The notes under the pieces were generated by a model, which saw only the letters and a program-made list of their open reading frames with translations, searched no databases and was not told the DNA's origin. A DNA stretch of 64,000 nt from assembly GCA_949710005.1 (NCBI GenBank), contig OX453279.1:14717756-14781755 (forward strand), in the 5' to 3' direction. The stretch comes from Ricordea florida. Lineage: Eukaryota > Cnidaria > Anthozoa > Corallimorpharia > Ricordeidae. This document shows, piece after piece, positions 1 through 10,851 of the stretch (positions are counted from its first letter, which is position 1; every line of letters begins with the position of its first letter). The position numbers were made by a program, and so were the translations under genes.

Positions 1-261
1 GCTGCTCGAACGTTTCAGAGGAGCAACGAGAAAATGACATCCTTGATGACTAGCCAGCGCTCGAGTCCGTGAGATGTCATAAAATCAGGCAGCTCGTCAC
101 AGCATCCACATTTTTATCACTCCACCATTGTTGTGATATGTGGGTTAACACTCACCAGTTCCTATGACCAAGCGTCGTCGCCATGTAAATCCGGCGATGA
201 AAATAGAGTGTAGCCGGTATAGATATAGTTTATGGCAGCGCAGAAGTTTGTTATTTTTCCC

Positions 262-507
262 TCAAGAAGTTTTGTTTCGGGAATATTTTTCAGTCAGGGC
301 TTGTTCATTTCTATCAATAACTTCATTGAAGAAATCCATAATTCTTGTACTTGTACAAAACGTTCTGTCTTTAATCTGTAATTGCATCGGATGTTTGCAG
401 TTTAAGCGTAGTTTAGACAAGTTCGCTTCTTTTCCCCCTTTTGCTTCGAGTTCCTCTTGTAAAATGCTCAGGTTATTTAAACTTTTCGTTAAAAACTTAG
501 CATTTTC
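262..507 (-). pseudogene. Unclassified coding remnant, C-terminal end, 81 codons
   Basis: Read on the minus strand this stretch is open from a possible splice acceptor (TAG just before 507) to a TGA at 262-264 and encodes a charged, helix-rich peptide with LQEELEAKGGKEANLSKLR near its start and RIMDFFNEVIDRNEQALTEK near its end. There is no start codon, so it is either a last exon or the tail of a broken ORF. The same frame runs upstream of the TAG for some codons, so read-through with a nonsense codon is an alternative to splicing. The peptide composition looks like real protein, unlike the plus-strand ORF it overlaps. The family is not identified; a transposon-associated protein is possible. 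Confidence 0.35.
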
Positions 508-1417
508 CTACTTGCAGTTCTTGAAAACATGGTATATGATTTTGAAACCACGTTTGCGGTGGAACGCAGCTTGATTGACAAGATGTTTGTTTGCAGCTAA
601 TCGTGATTTGTTATCGTGCGTCACGCGAAAAGTGCCTCATATCTCTAGCAAACAACTGATATTTTTCATTTGAAAAATATGTTGGATAATAAATCACCGG
701 ATTGGATGTTTTGGCGTGAACGAGTAAAAAAACTCACCGTTCCAACGCGCGTTCATGGAATAATTGTTAATTCTGAGAGGGGAGAAGAGGGAGAAGGGAG
801 AGAAACGACTGGACCTGTTACATAGTACCCGCCCAAACAGAACTAGTCTCGACCGAGACCCCGATTAATGTGCCGATTTTCAGCTATACTAACTGAGGTT
901 TAAGATTTTATTACGAGGAAATATGGCGCTGGATTTGCTCGCAATAAAAAGAGGCTAAATTTATGTCATTAGAGATGTGTCTACCGGCGAATACCAGGCT
1001 ACCAAGTGCGGGGAACTGCTATTCTGTTCAGCAACTTTATTGATCAGGGTGGATGTCAGCAGAAATTTACACATTATAGTTAAAAAGATTACGCATGTTA
1101 ACAAGGTGGAATATTCTGCACTCTACATTTTATTCGCGGTTCGCAGTCGAGCGATATCTCATTTGTGACTTAAAATCTTAACTGAAGATGGACTAAATAA
1201 TATACATAAAGCTCAAAAATCCATTAAAAGTAAGTTAATCAGTAGGTTAAACTGCACTACTTTCACTAATCCAATTAATAGTGAACATTTACCTTTCAAT
1301 TTGAGCACGTTATGGTTGGCGATACTTTTAACAAAGAAACTACTCCTGTACAGTCTATAAGCTACATTTAAGTGCATCAGCAACAAATCCACCTCATGAC
1401 AAATGTTGAACGAAGTT
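508..1417. other. DAZAP2 3' flank, no gene seen
   Basis: No convincing coding region. A purine-rich run lies near 777-805. On the minus strand an AATAAA-type poly(A) signal (TTTATT on plus, about 1128-1133) lies roughly 285 bp beyond the DAZAP2 stop and could end that transcript. Confidence 0.4.
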
Positions 1418-4400
1418 CTACCACACGGTATAACCACCATCTGTACCACCACTGAACCAACCAGCTTGCCTCTGATGCATCACTATGTTCTGTCCCTGGG
1501 CCACGGCCATTTGAGCTGTATTAGGTGCGTACCCAGGGGGAGGAGGCTGATGACAAAAAACACAAATATGAGGACACTTTGTCAATACAGCAGCAATCAG
1601 ATACAGTGAGTATGTGCATACTCCCCACATCCAGTCCCCACCCCCCCTCAAGGCAAGTTCACCCAAACAGCCAGACCTTACGATGTGTGAAGCCAACATA
1701 GTGGTACCACTCACCTTCCATTCTCACTTAAACAATAAAACAAAAGGAGTGTCGTGTGCACGTGCACTTAAACTGCAGTTTACAAAACGAATGGGCTATT
1801 AAAAATAAAACTGAATTATTTCCTTGTTTATATTACCGTCAAATTAGCAGCTACTGTACACCTCTGCTAACAACTAGTCCCACCTTATATGAAGAAAAGC
1901 TGTCCGGTACACGAAGAAACCTTTCTCCGCAATATAACTTGACCGAGGGTCAGCTCGTAAGCTTATTCACATGCTTATATTTGCCGCTACATACATGTAT
2001 GTTCCTAGTAAACTTAATGCTGGTCTTTGGATATCTCATTAACAGGCTTTGCCAGTCAATGGACATTAGAGTCACTTTCTTCCAAGAAAAAGCCAGAACT
2101 GAATGAGCTAAGTTTGCAGGTACTTCAGAACTCGTTTTGGCATTCTAGCTATAAGAGTAGATGATTTTGGTGGTCCACTACCATGAGTCACAGCAGATCC
2201 GCAAGCCATTTGTGGCACTTGATGAAGAATTATGTCCACATGAATCCATCTGTATACAGTGCTAAAAACACTTTCCCTTATAAAATATATACCGGTATAT
2301 AAGATTTTTTGATCAGACAAGTTCCAAATTGACATGGGCATTGTCTTACTGATACTACACTTGTGCGCTGAACTCAGACAACTACACACACTTCCCAAGC
2401 TATGCAATGTAAAACTGTTGACGACTCCAAACACAACCAGCTCGATTCATGCCCATGCCAGCAAAATATAACATCCTTCATTATGAATTATCTTGTGTGG
2501 ACATTATGTTTGACCATGATGTGAAATTGGCTGGAAATTCCCCACAATTTGGTCAAACAATGCCTCATAACCAACAGTTCTTTACCATATAAATGATATA
2601 CCAGTAAATGAGAGTTGAGGACATCACTTCCATCAGTACAATTATTTATATCTTTTCAATTCTATTTTAGTACATTAAGATGTGTGTCCAGTTGTTTTAT
2701 CATAGTTGTAGGGTGAAAAAGATCATTTACATTGAATACACTTGCTATTTAACACTCAATAGATAATAATAAAAAAAAATTTGTTATTGTAAGTAAACAC
2801 TTCAAGATTATGTAACTGAATTGAAAGTTTTCCTTATTATTGTCCTTATTCTTATTATAATCAATGTTACTAATATTATAGAAATAAAAGAGCCACTCAG
2901 GTGGCTTTTCAGCCTGCACGTAACTCTGCTTAAAATAAATGTCTACTACATAATAATGTTTACTGTCAGAAGCTCCACCACTGATTTCACTTAATGTTCT
3001 GTTTACAATTTGTTACAAGGGAGCCTATTACTTATAATAATAATGAACTTTATTTGAGTGTCAACTGTATCTAGCACTGACGTACTAATTGGGGACACTG
3101 TAAAGCACAAATCAAATCAAATCAAATCACATCACATTTAATTAAATCATGTAAGCTTGGTAGTTTCCCTTGGGCTTCCTTGTCACTAGGTTTTTATATT
3201 TATGCATTTATGTTTTAAAACTGATGGCAAACAATAATCTTGAAATTGAACTTATAAATTTGGGTTATCTGGGTCGGTGGGGGGGGGAGGGGGCATCTTA
3301 TTGGTTTTGCTAAATAAAGCATTATGTACAGAATGAAGGTTTACCATACTAAGAAATTTTGTTTTTCGTCGATTCAAATGTCTCCTCACCCTAGTTTATG
3401 CTGCAAGAATCCCAAGCCTCCCAAAATACAAATTACCACATAAACCTACAAGAGAGCTAGCCGGCATGTAGGCTATCCACAGTCTTGTCACTTGTTATTA
3501 CAAGTTAATGATTTCCCAAATTACATTAAACTGAACTGCATAGACCTAAACAATTAAAGTGCCTATGAAGTAAAAAATTTTTTTGCATAATTTTGTAGTA
3601 TATTGTACCCTTATTCCAAAATGCCACAAGAGATTTTGTGAAAAGGAAAGAAAATTAGTTTTTTTGCAGCTCGAAGTACGAGAATTAGACCAAATGGAGG
3701 TTCCGGAGACTGGGAACGAATTTAGCAGTGATGACGTAGACGGTGGTTCCAGCGTTCTGTTTACACAAACTTTCCTGTTGCGAAGATTGGATTTCTTTCA
3801 GTTCGAGGATTACAGCTTGTTCTTACTGGGCTAAAAATCAACTATGTCTAACAGTAGCGATGAAATGTCTTTCTCGGCTCCCATTTCAAGCGATGAATAA
3901 CCCTCTAGCAGCGATTCGTCGCAGGAAATGGAGATACATGTAGTTGGACATGTCCATCCTTGGATGAGCGGCTCGCTCACTCGAGCGACGAAATTGACGA
4001 CACTAAAAAAGACCACGATGGTCTTTCTCCGCCAACACTTAGGGCACGATATGAAGGAGAGATGGTGTTGAATGAATGGTTAGTCTTTTCTGTGGTTGAC
4101 TTTTCTGGATACCTTGTTTTCGACTGATTTCATACTCACTGGGTGCACGTGCTGTTTCACTCCTAAATGAGCACCAAGAACTGAAGAGTTATCCATTCAG
4201 ATGAGCTAGTTTGTATCACTAACAGGGCATATTTGCTAGGACATTAATCTCTATATCACGGCTCATAAACCATGTCTCTAGTCTAAATAGATCACACCAG
4301 GGAAAATTTACAATAAAAATATGATAACTGGAATTAACTCCTTGTCATTCCTATAACAACTTTGATTCAAGTATTTGGATCCAGAGTGTATTTTATCTTC

Positions 4401-7239
4401 GGGTTTCCGGTGTAAATTTTTTTTCAAATAAGTCTCCACATTATTTTACTAGGTTAGTGAGAGCAGTGGCTTACAGGTGGCTAGTAAGATGAATATGTGG
4501 CTATCTTGGCTGGGATAATTCAAGACCTCTTCCAGCATGTGTTTATAATGGAATAAATACCAGACTGCCCAAGTACAGGGGTATCAGTCTGCAGAACGAT
4601 GTAATTAGCTCAAAGAGGGAATTAGGCATTGAGACCTGAGTCTGTTGTTGATATTTCAACTTAGGCTGGGTTCACACTTGGTGTCTGAGCATTGTCTGAG
4701 AGTATGATTCTTGATGGACACCAATGTAAACACCTTTTTTCAAGTACCCACACCAGAATTCGGGCATGGGCACGAGTTCAAGGTCTGGACCTTGCATTCA
4801 GGTAATCGGGTGCTTTGGTTTTCTGGTTCTGAACACATTATTTTTTTGCCAGTGCTCAGGTACCACTGTGCTCAGGCACTAAGTGTGATCACCACCTTAT
4901 GTAAAATTACTGTTATTATACATTTTCTTGATGAAGTGTACAGCAAATAGCTTTTCAAATTTCTCGTATGGACAAGAGTTATGAGATTTTTTATATTATT
5001 GCCATGTTTCAGTTTGATATCAGGTAATTGAGCACAATTTTTGGAAGAAAATACCCAACTGTAAATTTAATTGAAAAGTTCCTGATTGAAGTTGTCAAAG
5101 TGGCCTTATAGAAACTGAAGTGGGTTTAACAGCTTATTTTCCCTATCAAATTTTCAGTTATCTGTTTAGCTATTATTACTTTTTCATAAAAATAACGATC
5201 ACATATGATTCCACCTTTGAGGTAATTGGATACTAAGAGAGTTTGAGAAGTCTGGGTGTTATTGTTAAATATAAGGTAGAAAACAGACATTCATACCTGT
5301 ATACATGAAAATTCAAACCATTTTTTAATACAACTTATTTTTGAACGAAAAAAAAGTGTAACACAAAGCCTAGTGAAAAGTCTAGTGTGAACCATTTCTC
5401 TTCTACCTTGCATTGTAAGTCTATTTGCATTTTTAACTTCTTATAACATGTTTAAAATTAAGGACAAAATGAAACACCATAAACTAAGTTAATAAACACT
5501 CAGCTGCTTACATGTGCTTTTGCTCCATGTAGTGGCCTTTTTTTCTTTTAATTCAGAGAGTGCCCAACGTAACTTGTAACAAAGACTGTATGTGTGAAAT
5601 TTCAAACATACAGCCGAATCTTGAAAATATGTTGTACTAGCCCCAACTGCCTCATAAAATCTTTCTATTAAAAATAGATTTTTCGATGAGAAAATTAGTA
5701 TTGATTGTAGTTTGTTCGCGACTAAACATGGATGTAAGAGTGTTTGAAACACGCACGTGGTGACATAGCATGGAATGTTTATAAACGTAATCCTCACTCA
5801 CTTTCGCCGCTTTCGTTCAGTTATATGGGATGTATTCGGGACATCAGAATTTTTGGATGGAACCGAACCTTTGATTAGCAGTTTCCTCATCTCCACGGCT
5901 TCTCCAGATCCATGACCATGGAAAACTGGCTTGCCCTCGAAGCAGCTATCGTCGAAATGCGCCGAACACAAACATGACGACTTCTTAGGTTAGCAATTTT
6001 TTCGGTGTACGCGAACGAATCGGGTCCATTTTTTCCGCAAACTTTCGTCTTTGGGGAACAAATGCATCGATATCCCCGGTGTTCCAGTTCTATTGGAACA
6101 GTTCACTTTATTGGGGCCACCGGCCGCACAATAATTCATTCCTCCCCTCTTTGCTCTCTTGTCCGCCATTGCGCTATCGTCTTCTGCACCACCAACTACG
6201 TCACTTTCTGCGTAATCTGAGCATTTTGGCCGAGCGAAAAACGGAACCGCTTCGGCTTGCGAAATCCAAACTTTGAGGTCCAAAATATCGAAACGAATGC
6301 GTTTCTGATCGCTTAAATCCACAAATTCGTTTTAATTAAGACATAAACAAGCAAATTGGGCAAAAAAATTTTTACTTCATAGGCACTTTAAACCACAATG
6401 GTACTTAATCCCACCAGGAATGTGTGAACAATTGTTTTGTTAATCTTTAGAGGAGAAAGTGACTCACTTGATTTTGTCTTCTTGAGAGGGGTGGCTTATT
6501 AGAGAGAGGTGGCTTACGGTATAAGAGAGGGGTGGCTTATTAGAGACTGGTGGCCTATTACAGCAGGGTGGCTTAGTAGAGGGAGGTGTCTTCTTTGAGT
6601 GGGGTGGCTTACTAAAGAACTTATCATAATAGAAAACACTTTTACTTTGTCTCACTCAAAAAGACTGCAGAACCACATAATATTCAGTGGCCAAAACTTA
6701 AGCAGACTGACAGGTCACAGGCCAGTAGTTTTTGATATTTAATTGTTTTTGATCTATAACACTGTGCAATAGAAAAGTGTGATTGCCTTGTCATTTTGAA
6801 TAAGATTGAAATTTACCTCAGAAAGACAGAAAAAGTACAACATCAGAAGATTAATGCACTTTGGCTTTAATGTGAGCTTTCTACCAGATTCTGTTTTTAA
6901 TTTAAATCTGGCTACATGAGTTTTTCTACTTACAAAGAAAAATCCCAAAAGTAAATGCTGGTTTCATAACAGTTATGCTATACTTTATATGCAGAAGACA
7001 CCAATAATAATCATCAAATTACTTTGACCATTTGAGAATCACTTACTGGAATGTTGGCAGTTGCTCCAGCTCCAAATCTTGCACCAGGGTCAAATGTACC
7101 TTGGACTACTTGTCCTGGATACTGCTGCTGGTAAGGTCCTTGTATTGTACTATAATTTCGAGCCTGATGCGGTGAAACTACTGCAGGCTGAAATAACTCA
7201 AAAACGTTATTAACCCTTTCACTCCCAAGGGGTCTCCAT

Positions 7240-7284
<45 letters not shown>

Positions 7285-7353
7285 AGTCACTCTTGGGAGT
7301 GAAAGGGTTAAGGGAGATAGTTTTTAACCCTTTCACTCCCAAGGGGTCTCCAT

Positions 7354-7398
<45 letters not shown>

Positions 7399-10300
7399 AG
7401 TCACTCTTGGGAGTGAAAGGGTTAAAGGACTTTCCAGTACCGGGTAACTGCTGTTGACAATTTAATAATTACTGGTATTATTAAATTGTTGCTGCTATCA
7501 AAGGTCTACTGTATGTTGATCAATTTTAAGCTAATTTTCATTTTTGATTTTTCATCACAAGCCCTTCATTCACCTTGGCTCAAGCATTACTGTAAATAAT
7601 CATGTACAGGAAATAGAATTCATTTTCTACTGGGTGCTTGACTAAATACTCAACTAGATGCATAACTGCCTAGCTCAGGCTTCCCTATTTTAATACCATA
7701 CAGTCAACTCTTTCTTAATAGCCAATCTATTATGCAACCCCTTTGCTTAAGCAACCATCTTGGAAAGCACCCTTTTGTTTTCAGTCAGATATTTTTAAAA
7801 AAGTCTCTCTCTTAATTAAGTGACTACTTCTCAAATTTGATGAAAAATGCACTGAAATGGCCTTGCCATCAAAATGACACCACACAGAGCAAACTAGCAG
7901 AGCCAAAAGAAAAGTTTTATTCTGCTGCAATCACACATAGCTGATGAGGGACTCATTCCTAGACCTACCAAGTCTCATGCCTGACACACATATCTGGATA
8001 AACTGGTCACAAGTCAACTGTGAGAGCCAAAACAAATTTGCAACGAGGTCGAGGAGTAAGCTAACTTTAATGTTGAGTTAGTTGATGTTTGAGTCCAAAC
8101 TGTGAAGAAATGTACATCTAAGCGTACCATAAATAAAAATGGCATATGTTTCAAGGGGAATTGGAGGGATTGGAAATGAACTTTGAAAGTGTTTTAAAAG
8201 GATTGTTCAGTAGTCATTGGAATATCTTCGTTAATGTTTGGAAAACATACAAATTTCATGAATTATTTTTTCTATAATTGGCAACAAAAACTTATGTTAG
8301 TTACAAAAAAGCTATTTGCCATTTGTTGCCCTCTTTGATATCCCCACTGTGGTTTGCAAGTTCTGGAGCAAATGCTGACAGTGGTATCATAAAGGCATTG
8401 AAAAATAACACATTGAGACTGCATATGGAATGTAAATTGGAGCAAGTTTTTTGGTTGTTCCTACAAAACAAAACCTCACACATGCCTAGCTCATACAAAC
8501 AAGAGGGCAATTTGTGACTGAACAACAAAGACAAAGCCCATTTTGGGCATTAGGAAAGTTGGAGTACTTAGGTAACCTTAAGCTTATATATCCTAAAGCA
8601 TACAATATACTGTATCCACCTGAGTAGCTGGAAATGAAGCAGAAGTAGATGTGGTATTTACTAGTGGTGTTTCAGTGTATGGAGGAGGAAGAACACCATA
8701 CATGCCATGGCCAGCTGGTGCACCATAGTAGGGTGATGGTACATAAGGCTGAGCAGGAACATTTGCATATTGCTGTTGTGGTGGATATGGCTGAGTTGGG
8801 TAACCCAGGTAAACAGCATTTGGCTGTGGTTGTCTTGGATAAGGCCCTGAAATTTCAACAGTCACAAGTTTGGTCCGCAATGTGGAAAAAGTTATATTCT
8901 TGAAATAATCCCTTGGTCTCTATTATATTTGAAGAGGCGGCAATGACATTTCCCTAATAAGTCATTCCAATGAAAGAAACACATTTGAAAATGAGTCAAT
9001 CAAGAGTTCCATTGCAATTTACTGCTCACAGTTGGTTATTGAGTCTATTTGTTTACCATTTAGCTTGTTTAAAATGAAGCATGTGTAATGAAATGTCAAC
9101 ATGCAAAAAATAACATAACATTTATATGTATTAAATGCTAATAAATTATTTAAAGTTGCCTTTTGTTCTGTATTTTATTATATTACATTATTCCTCTTTT
9201 TATTATGTGATTGAGATAAATTAAACCTTTCAACTGATACACATGACTCCTCATATACTTTTTTACATGATAAGCTGTATAATACAGAATTAAAACTGTT
9301 GTACATTCAAAATCTTCAGTCACTGCAGGAAATTGAAATCATTGGAAAGCAGCATACACACATACTGAATAACACTGGTTGCATATTTGCTTTTTTCCTG
9401 GGGTTGAAAGCATTTGATCACCTGACCTGGACCTATGATTAGACATAATAATGGCCCTATGGTGTGGAAAAGTGGAAATTTCTAGACTCAATAACCAAAT
9501 AATCTATATGCCTGGGTTGAAAAATGGTAGGACTTGTGGGATGTGGCATTAAATGACAACATCAAAATGTAGTATGGGTATGTTAAAGCCATACATATGC
9601 GCACTGAGGCAACAGTGGTAGAAGGGATAAAACCCTATTGCTAAAAAAAAAGAAAAAAAAAAACGAAAAATTGAACATAAAAGCCAGCAGCCATGGACAG
9701 CTATTAATTATTTTGACCTGATTAGGCTTCATCATAATGCCTGGGTTGTTTGGTGGGATTTTGAAGCTCTCACTTGATCAATAATGAAATACAATATAGA
9801 TATCTCCAACAGAATGCAGCTTATGATTTCCCTTGCAGTTTACAAGGAAGAGGTTGATAGTCCACTAAATACAACTTGAAAATAAACAGGATGGTGCATG
9901 TGCTGTTATTGGGTAATTACTGAAGTTAATTAATTTAATTTGTTTTAATAGTTATTCAGCCTCTACAAACAAGGTTTTGGGTTCCCTTTCAAAGCATCTA
10001 GCAGCACAATTTGAGTTATTAACACTTATTTGAGAAATAAAAATCTTCTACTATGATTTTACAGGCTTAAACAAATCGAGGTGAGTTTTAGTGAATTCTC
10101 GAGCAACTCCTACGCCTTTACAAATATTAGCACAGAAAAATTTTAAATTTTACACAGGAGCTTCTTCTTGGACAAACTTGTTGAAATTTGCTTTCACACA
10201 TAAAACAATAAATACATAATTTTTTTTGGCTTTTTGACAAAAACATGGAATTGAGTGCGAATTAAAAGCTAGCGTATAATTCGCTGGACGCGGAAACGCG

Positions 10301-10695
10301 AATAACTGACATTTCCAGGCATGAACACACGTCGATGGTTAATTCATAGATAGTATGCTAACAGTTTGTTCAAAGATCAGTGATATGTACAGTACACAAC
10401 TGTACACACTTTGTGGGACGGAAGTAGCGCGATCTTAACTTAAGTAGTATGAAGACGATACAAAAACGGCATCATTTGATCAAGCACTATATTGGAGAGA
10501 TTAGAGATCTATGCTGAATCTTCATGTTCATGGCATCTTCGATGTCAGTGTAAACGCCACGACATTCGCTGCTCGCGCGCCACCTGCTTAGAAATTCTGG
10601 CTACAGTTGTTTTTTCATTAAAGTTCGAAACATTATTCCTTTTTTACATGACTGATACCCTGTAAAGTCAACGTACCTTTCGCAGGATTCGACAT
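1418..10695 (-). CDS. DAZAP2: DAZ-associated protein 2 (4 exons)
   Basis: Coding exons on the minus strand: 10695-10677, 8846-8620, 7187-7047, 1546-1418. All introns are GT-AG, the phases match at each junction, and the sum is 171 aa plus stop (human protein 168 aa). The C-terminus carries the family signature: DPGARFGAGATANIP across the exon 3/4 junction, then PPPPGYAPNTAQMAV and a terminal GGTDGGYTVW. The middle is rich in Pro, Tyr and Gln and has a PPPY motif (LPPPYTETP, about residues 64-72) of the type that binds WW domains of NEDD4-like ligases. Family knowledge: a small adaptor of nucleus and cytoplasm linked to Wnt/TCF, p53-HIPK2 and stress-granule regulation. The first exon has only six full codons (MSNPAK). 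The gene starts 156 bp from the divergent USP gene. Intron 3 (5.5 kb) holds a Kolobok-like element and intron 2 holds two TTAA-flanked MITEs. Confidence 0.95.
1547..3034. other. DAZAP2 intron 3, 3' part: no feature recognised
   Basis: AT-rich intron sequence. The ORFs here lack family features. A minus-strand ORF at 2108-2434 is protein-like only in its last 45 residues and was not identified. Confidence 0.4.
3035..3145 (-). repeat. LINE 3'-tail-like dispersed repeat
   Basis: Starts with ATAATAATGAACTTTATTTG and ends in (AAATC)n. A diverged copy lies at 16812-16940, and the first 20 bases recur at the 3' end of the minus-strand LINE near 54833. On the minus strand the end reads AATAAAGTTCATTATTATTA, a typical poly(A) signal plus simple repeat of a LINE 3' end. 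Confidence 0.45.
3558..6387. mobile_element. Kolobok-like DNA transposon, decayed, 2.83 kb
   Basis: The ends are inverted repeats starting AGTGCCTATGAAGTAAAAA, about 30 bp with one indel, and the element is flanked on both sides by TTAA (3554-3557 and 6388-6391). TTAA target duplication, termini starting with two purines and an encoded THAP domain fit the Kolobok superfamily. Inside, the right end carries a broken THAP-domain ORF on the minus strand. The left end carries an acidic Ser/Asp-rich start on the plus strand (3850: MSNSSDEMSFSAPISSDE, then stop; a shifted frame continues to a possible donor near 4080), reminiscent of the N-termini of P2X7-like cnidarian transposon proteins (weak inference). 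No transposase core was found, so this copy is non-autonomous. It sits in DAZAP2 intron 3. Confidence 0.75.
5798..6169 (-). pseudogene. THAP-domain protein fragment, frameshifted
   Basis: From ATG 6169-6167 (MADKRAKRGG) the minus frame reads a THAP zinc-binding domain: MNYCAAGGPNKVNCSN, then PGISMHLFPKDESLRKKW and FVRVHRKN. It stops at a TAA near 5990. Shifting frame restores the final C-x2-H part, KKSSCLCSAHFDDSCF, which runs to a TGA at 5798-5800. One small indel therefore splits the domain. THAP domains bind DNA and are common in P, Kolobok and domesticated transposases. It lies close to the right inverted repeat of the Kolobok-like element and probably is its DNA-binding N-terminus. It could also be a captured host THAP exon. 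There is no sign of a downstream catalytic domain. Confidence 0.7.
6483..6615. repeat. Imperfect ~21-bp minisatellite (GGGGTGGCTTATTAGAGA)
   Basis: Six or seven diverged copies of a unit around GAGGGGTGGCTTATTAGAGA occur in tandem. The reverse frame gives an artefactual Pro/Lys-rich ORF (PPHSKKTPPSTKPP). Confidence 0.7.
7214..7307. mobile_element. TTAA-flanked MITE, copy 1 (94 bp)
   Basis: Perfect 16-bp inverted ends CCCTTTCACTCCCAAG, flanked by TTAA at 7210-7213 and 7308-7311. TTAA targets and CCC ends are typical of piggyBac-derived MITEs. It lies in DAZAP2 intron 2. Confidence 0.85.
7328..7421. mobile_element. TTAA-flanked MITE, copy 2 (94 bp)
   Basis: By eye identical to copy 1 over all 94 bp and again bounded by TTAA (7324-7327 and 7422-7425). 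Only 12 bp separate the outer TTAA sites of the two copies, so a recent tandem duplication or two very recent insertions produced the pair. Confidence 0.85.
8847..10676. other. DAZAP2 intron 1: nothing recognised
   Basis: AT-rich intron with an A-rich run near 9641-9670. No coding or transposon signature seen. Confidence 0.4.
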
Positions 10696-10851
10696 GTTGT
10701 GATCTTATTGATCAGTTTCCAATGTATCCAACCATTTCGATTGGACAATAAAGTCACATGACCAGTGTGGAATTACGCGAGGGTTTTTTATTCGTTCTTA
10801 ATTCAAGTTGCAGGGATTCAGTGCGCCTCTGATTTAAAGTTGTGTTTCGTA
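10696..10851. promoter_or_regulatory. Shared divergent promoter of DAZAP2 and USP
   Basis: 156 bp separate the two start codons, which point away from each other, so both 5' UTRs and core promoters must overlap here unless an upstream exon was missed. Visible elements are CCAAT at 10719-10723, ATTGG (inverted CCAAT) at 10740-10744 and the palindromic E-box GTCACATGAC at 10753-10762. There is no clear TATA box at a useful distance from either ATG. CCAAT pairs and E-boxes are typical of bidirectional housekeeping promoters. Confidence 0.7.

Noticed and set aside
164-574. 136-codon plus ORF
   Set aside because: Composition is unlike a protein with known features, and the opposite strand carries a more convincing coding frame.
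2108-2434. 108-codon minus ORF in DAZAP2 intron 3
   Set aside because: Only part looks protein-like, no family recognised, and it lies wholly in an intron on the same strand without fitting splice phases.
4711-4950. 79-codon ORF inside the Kolobok-like element as its transposase
   Set aside because: No catalytic motif or similarity; low information sequence.
6464-6655. Pro/Lys-rich minus ORF
   Set aside because: Reverse reading of the minisatellite at 6483-6615.
7210-7425. CRISPR-like repeat pair
   Set aside because: Two inverted-ended units with TTAA sites are MITEs, and this is a eukaryotic intron.
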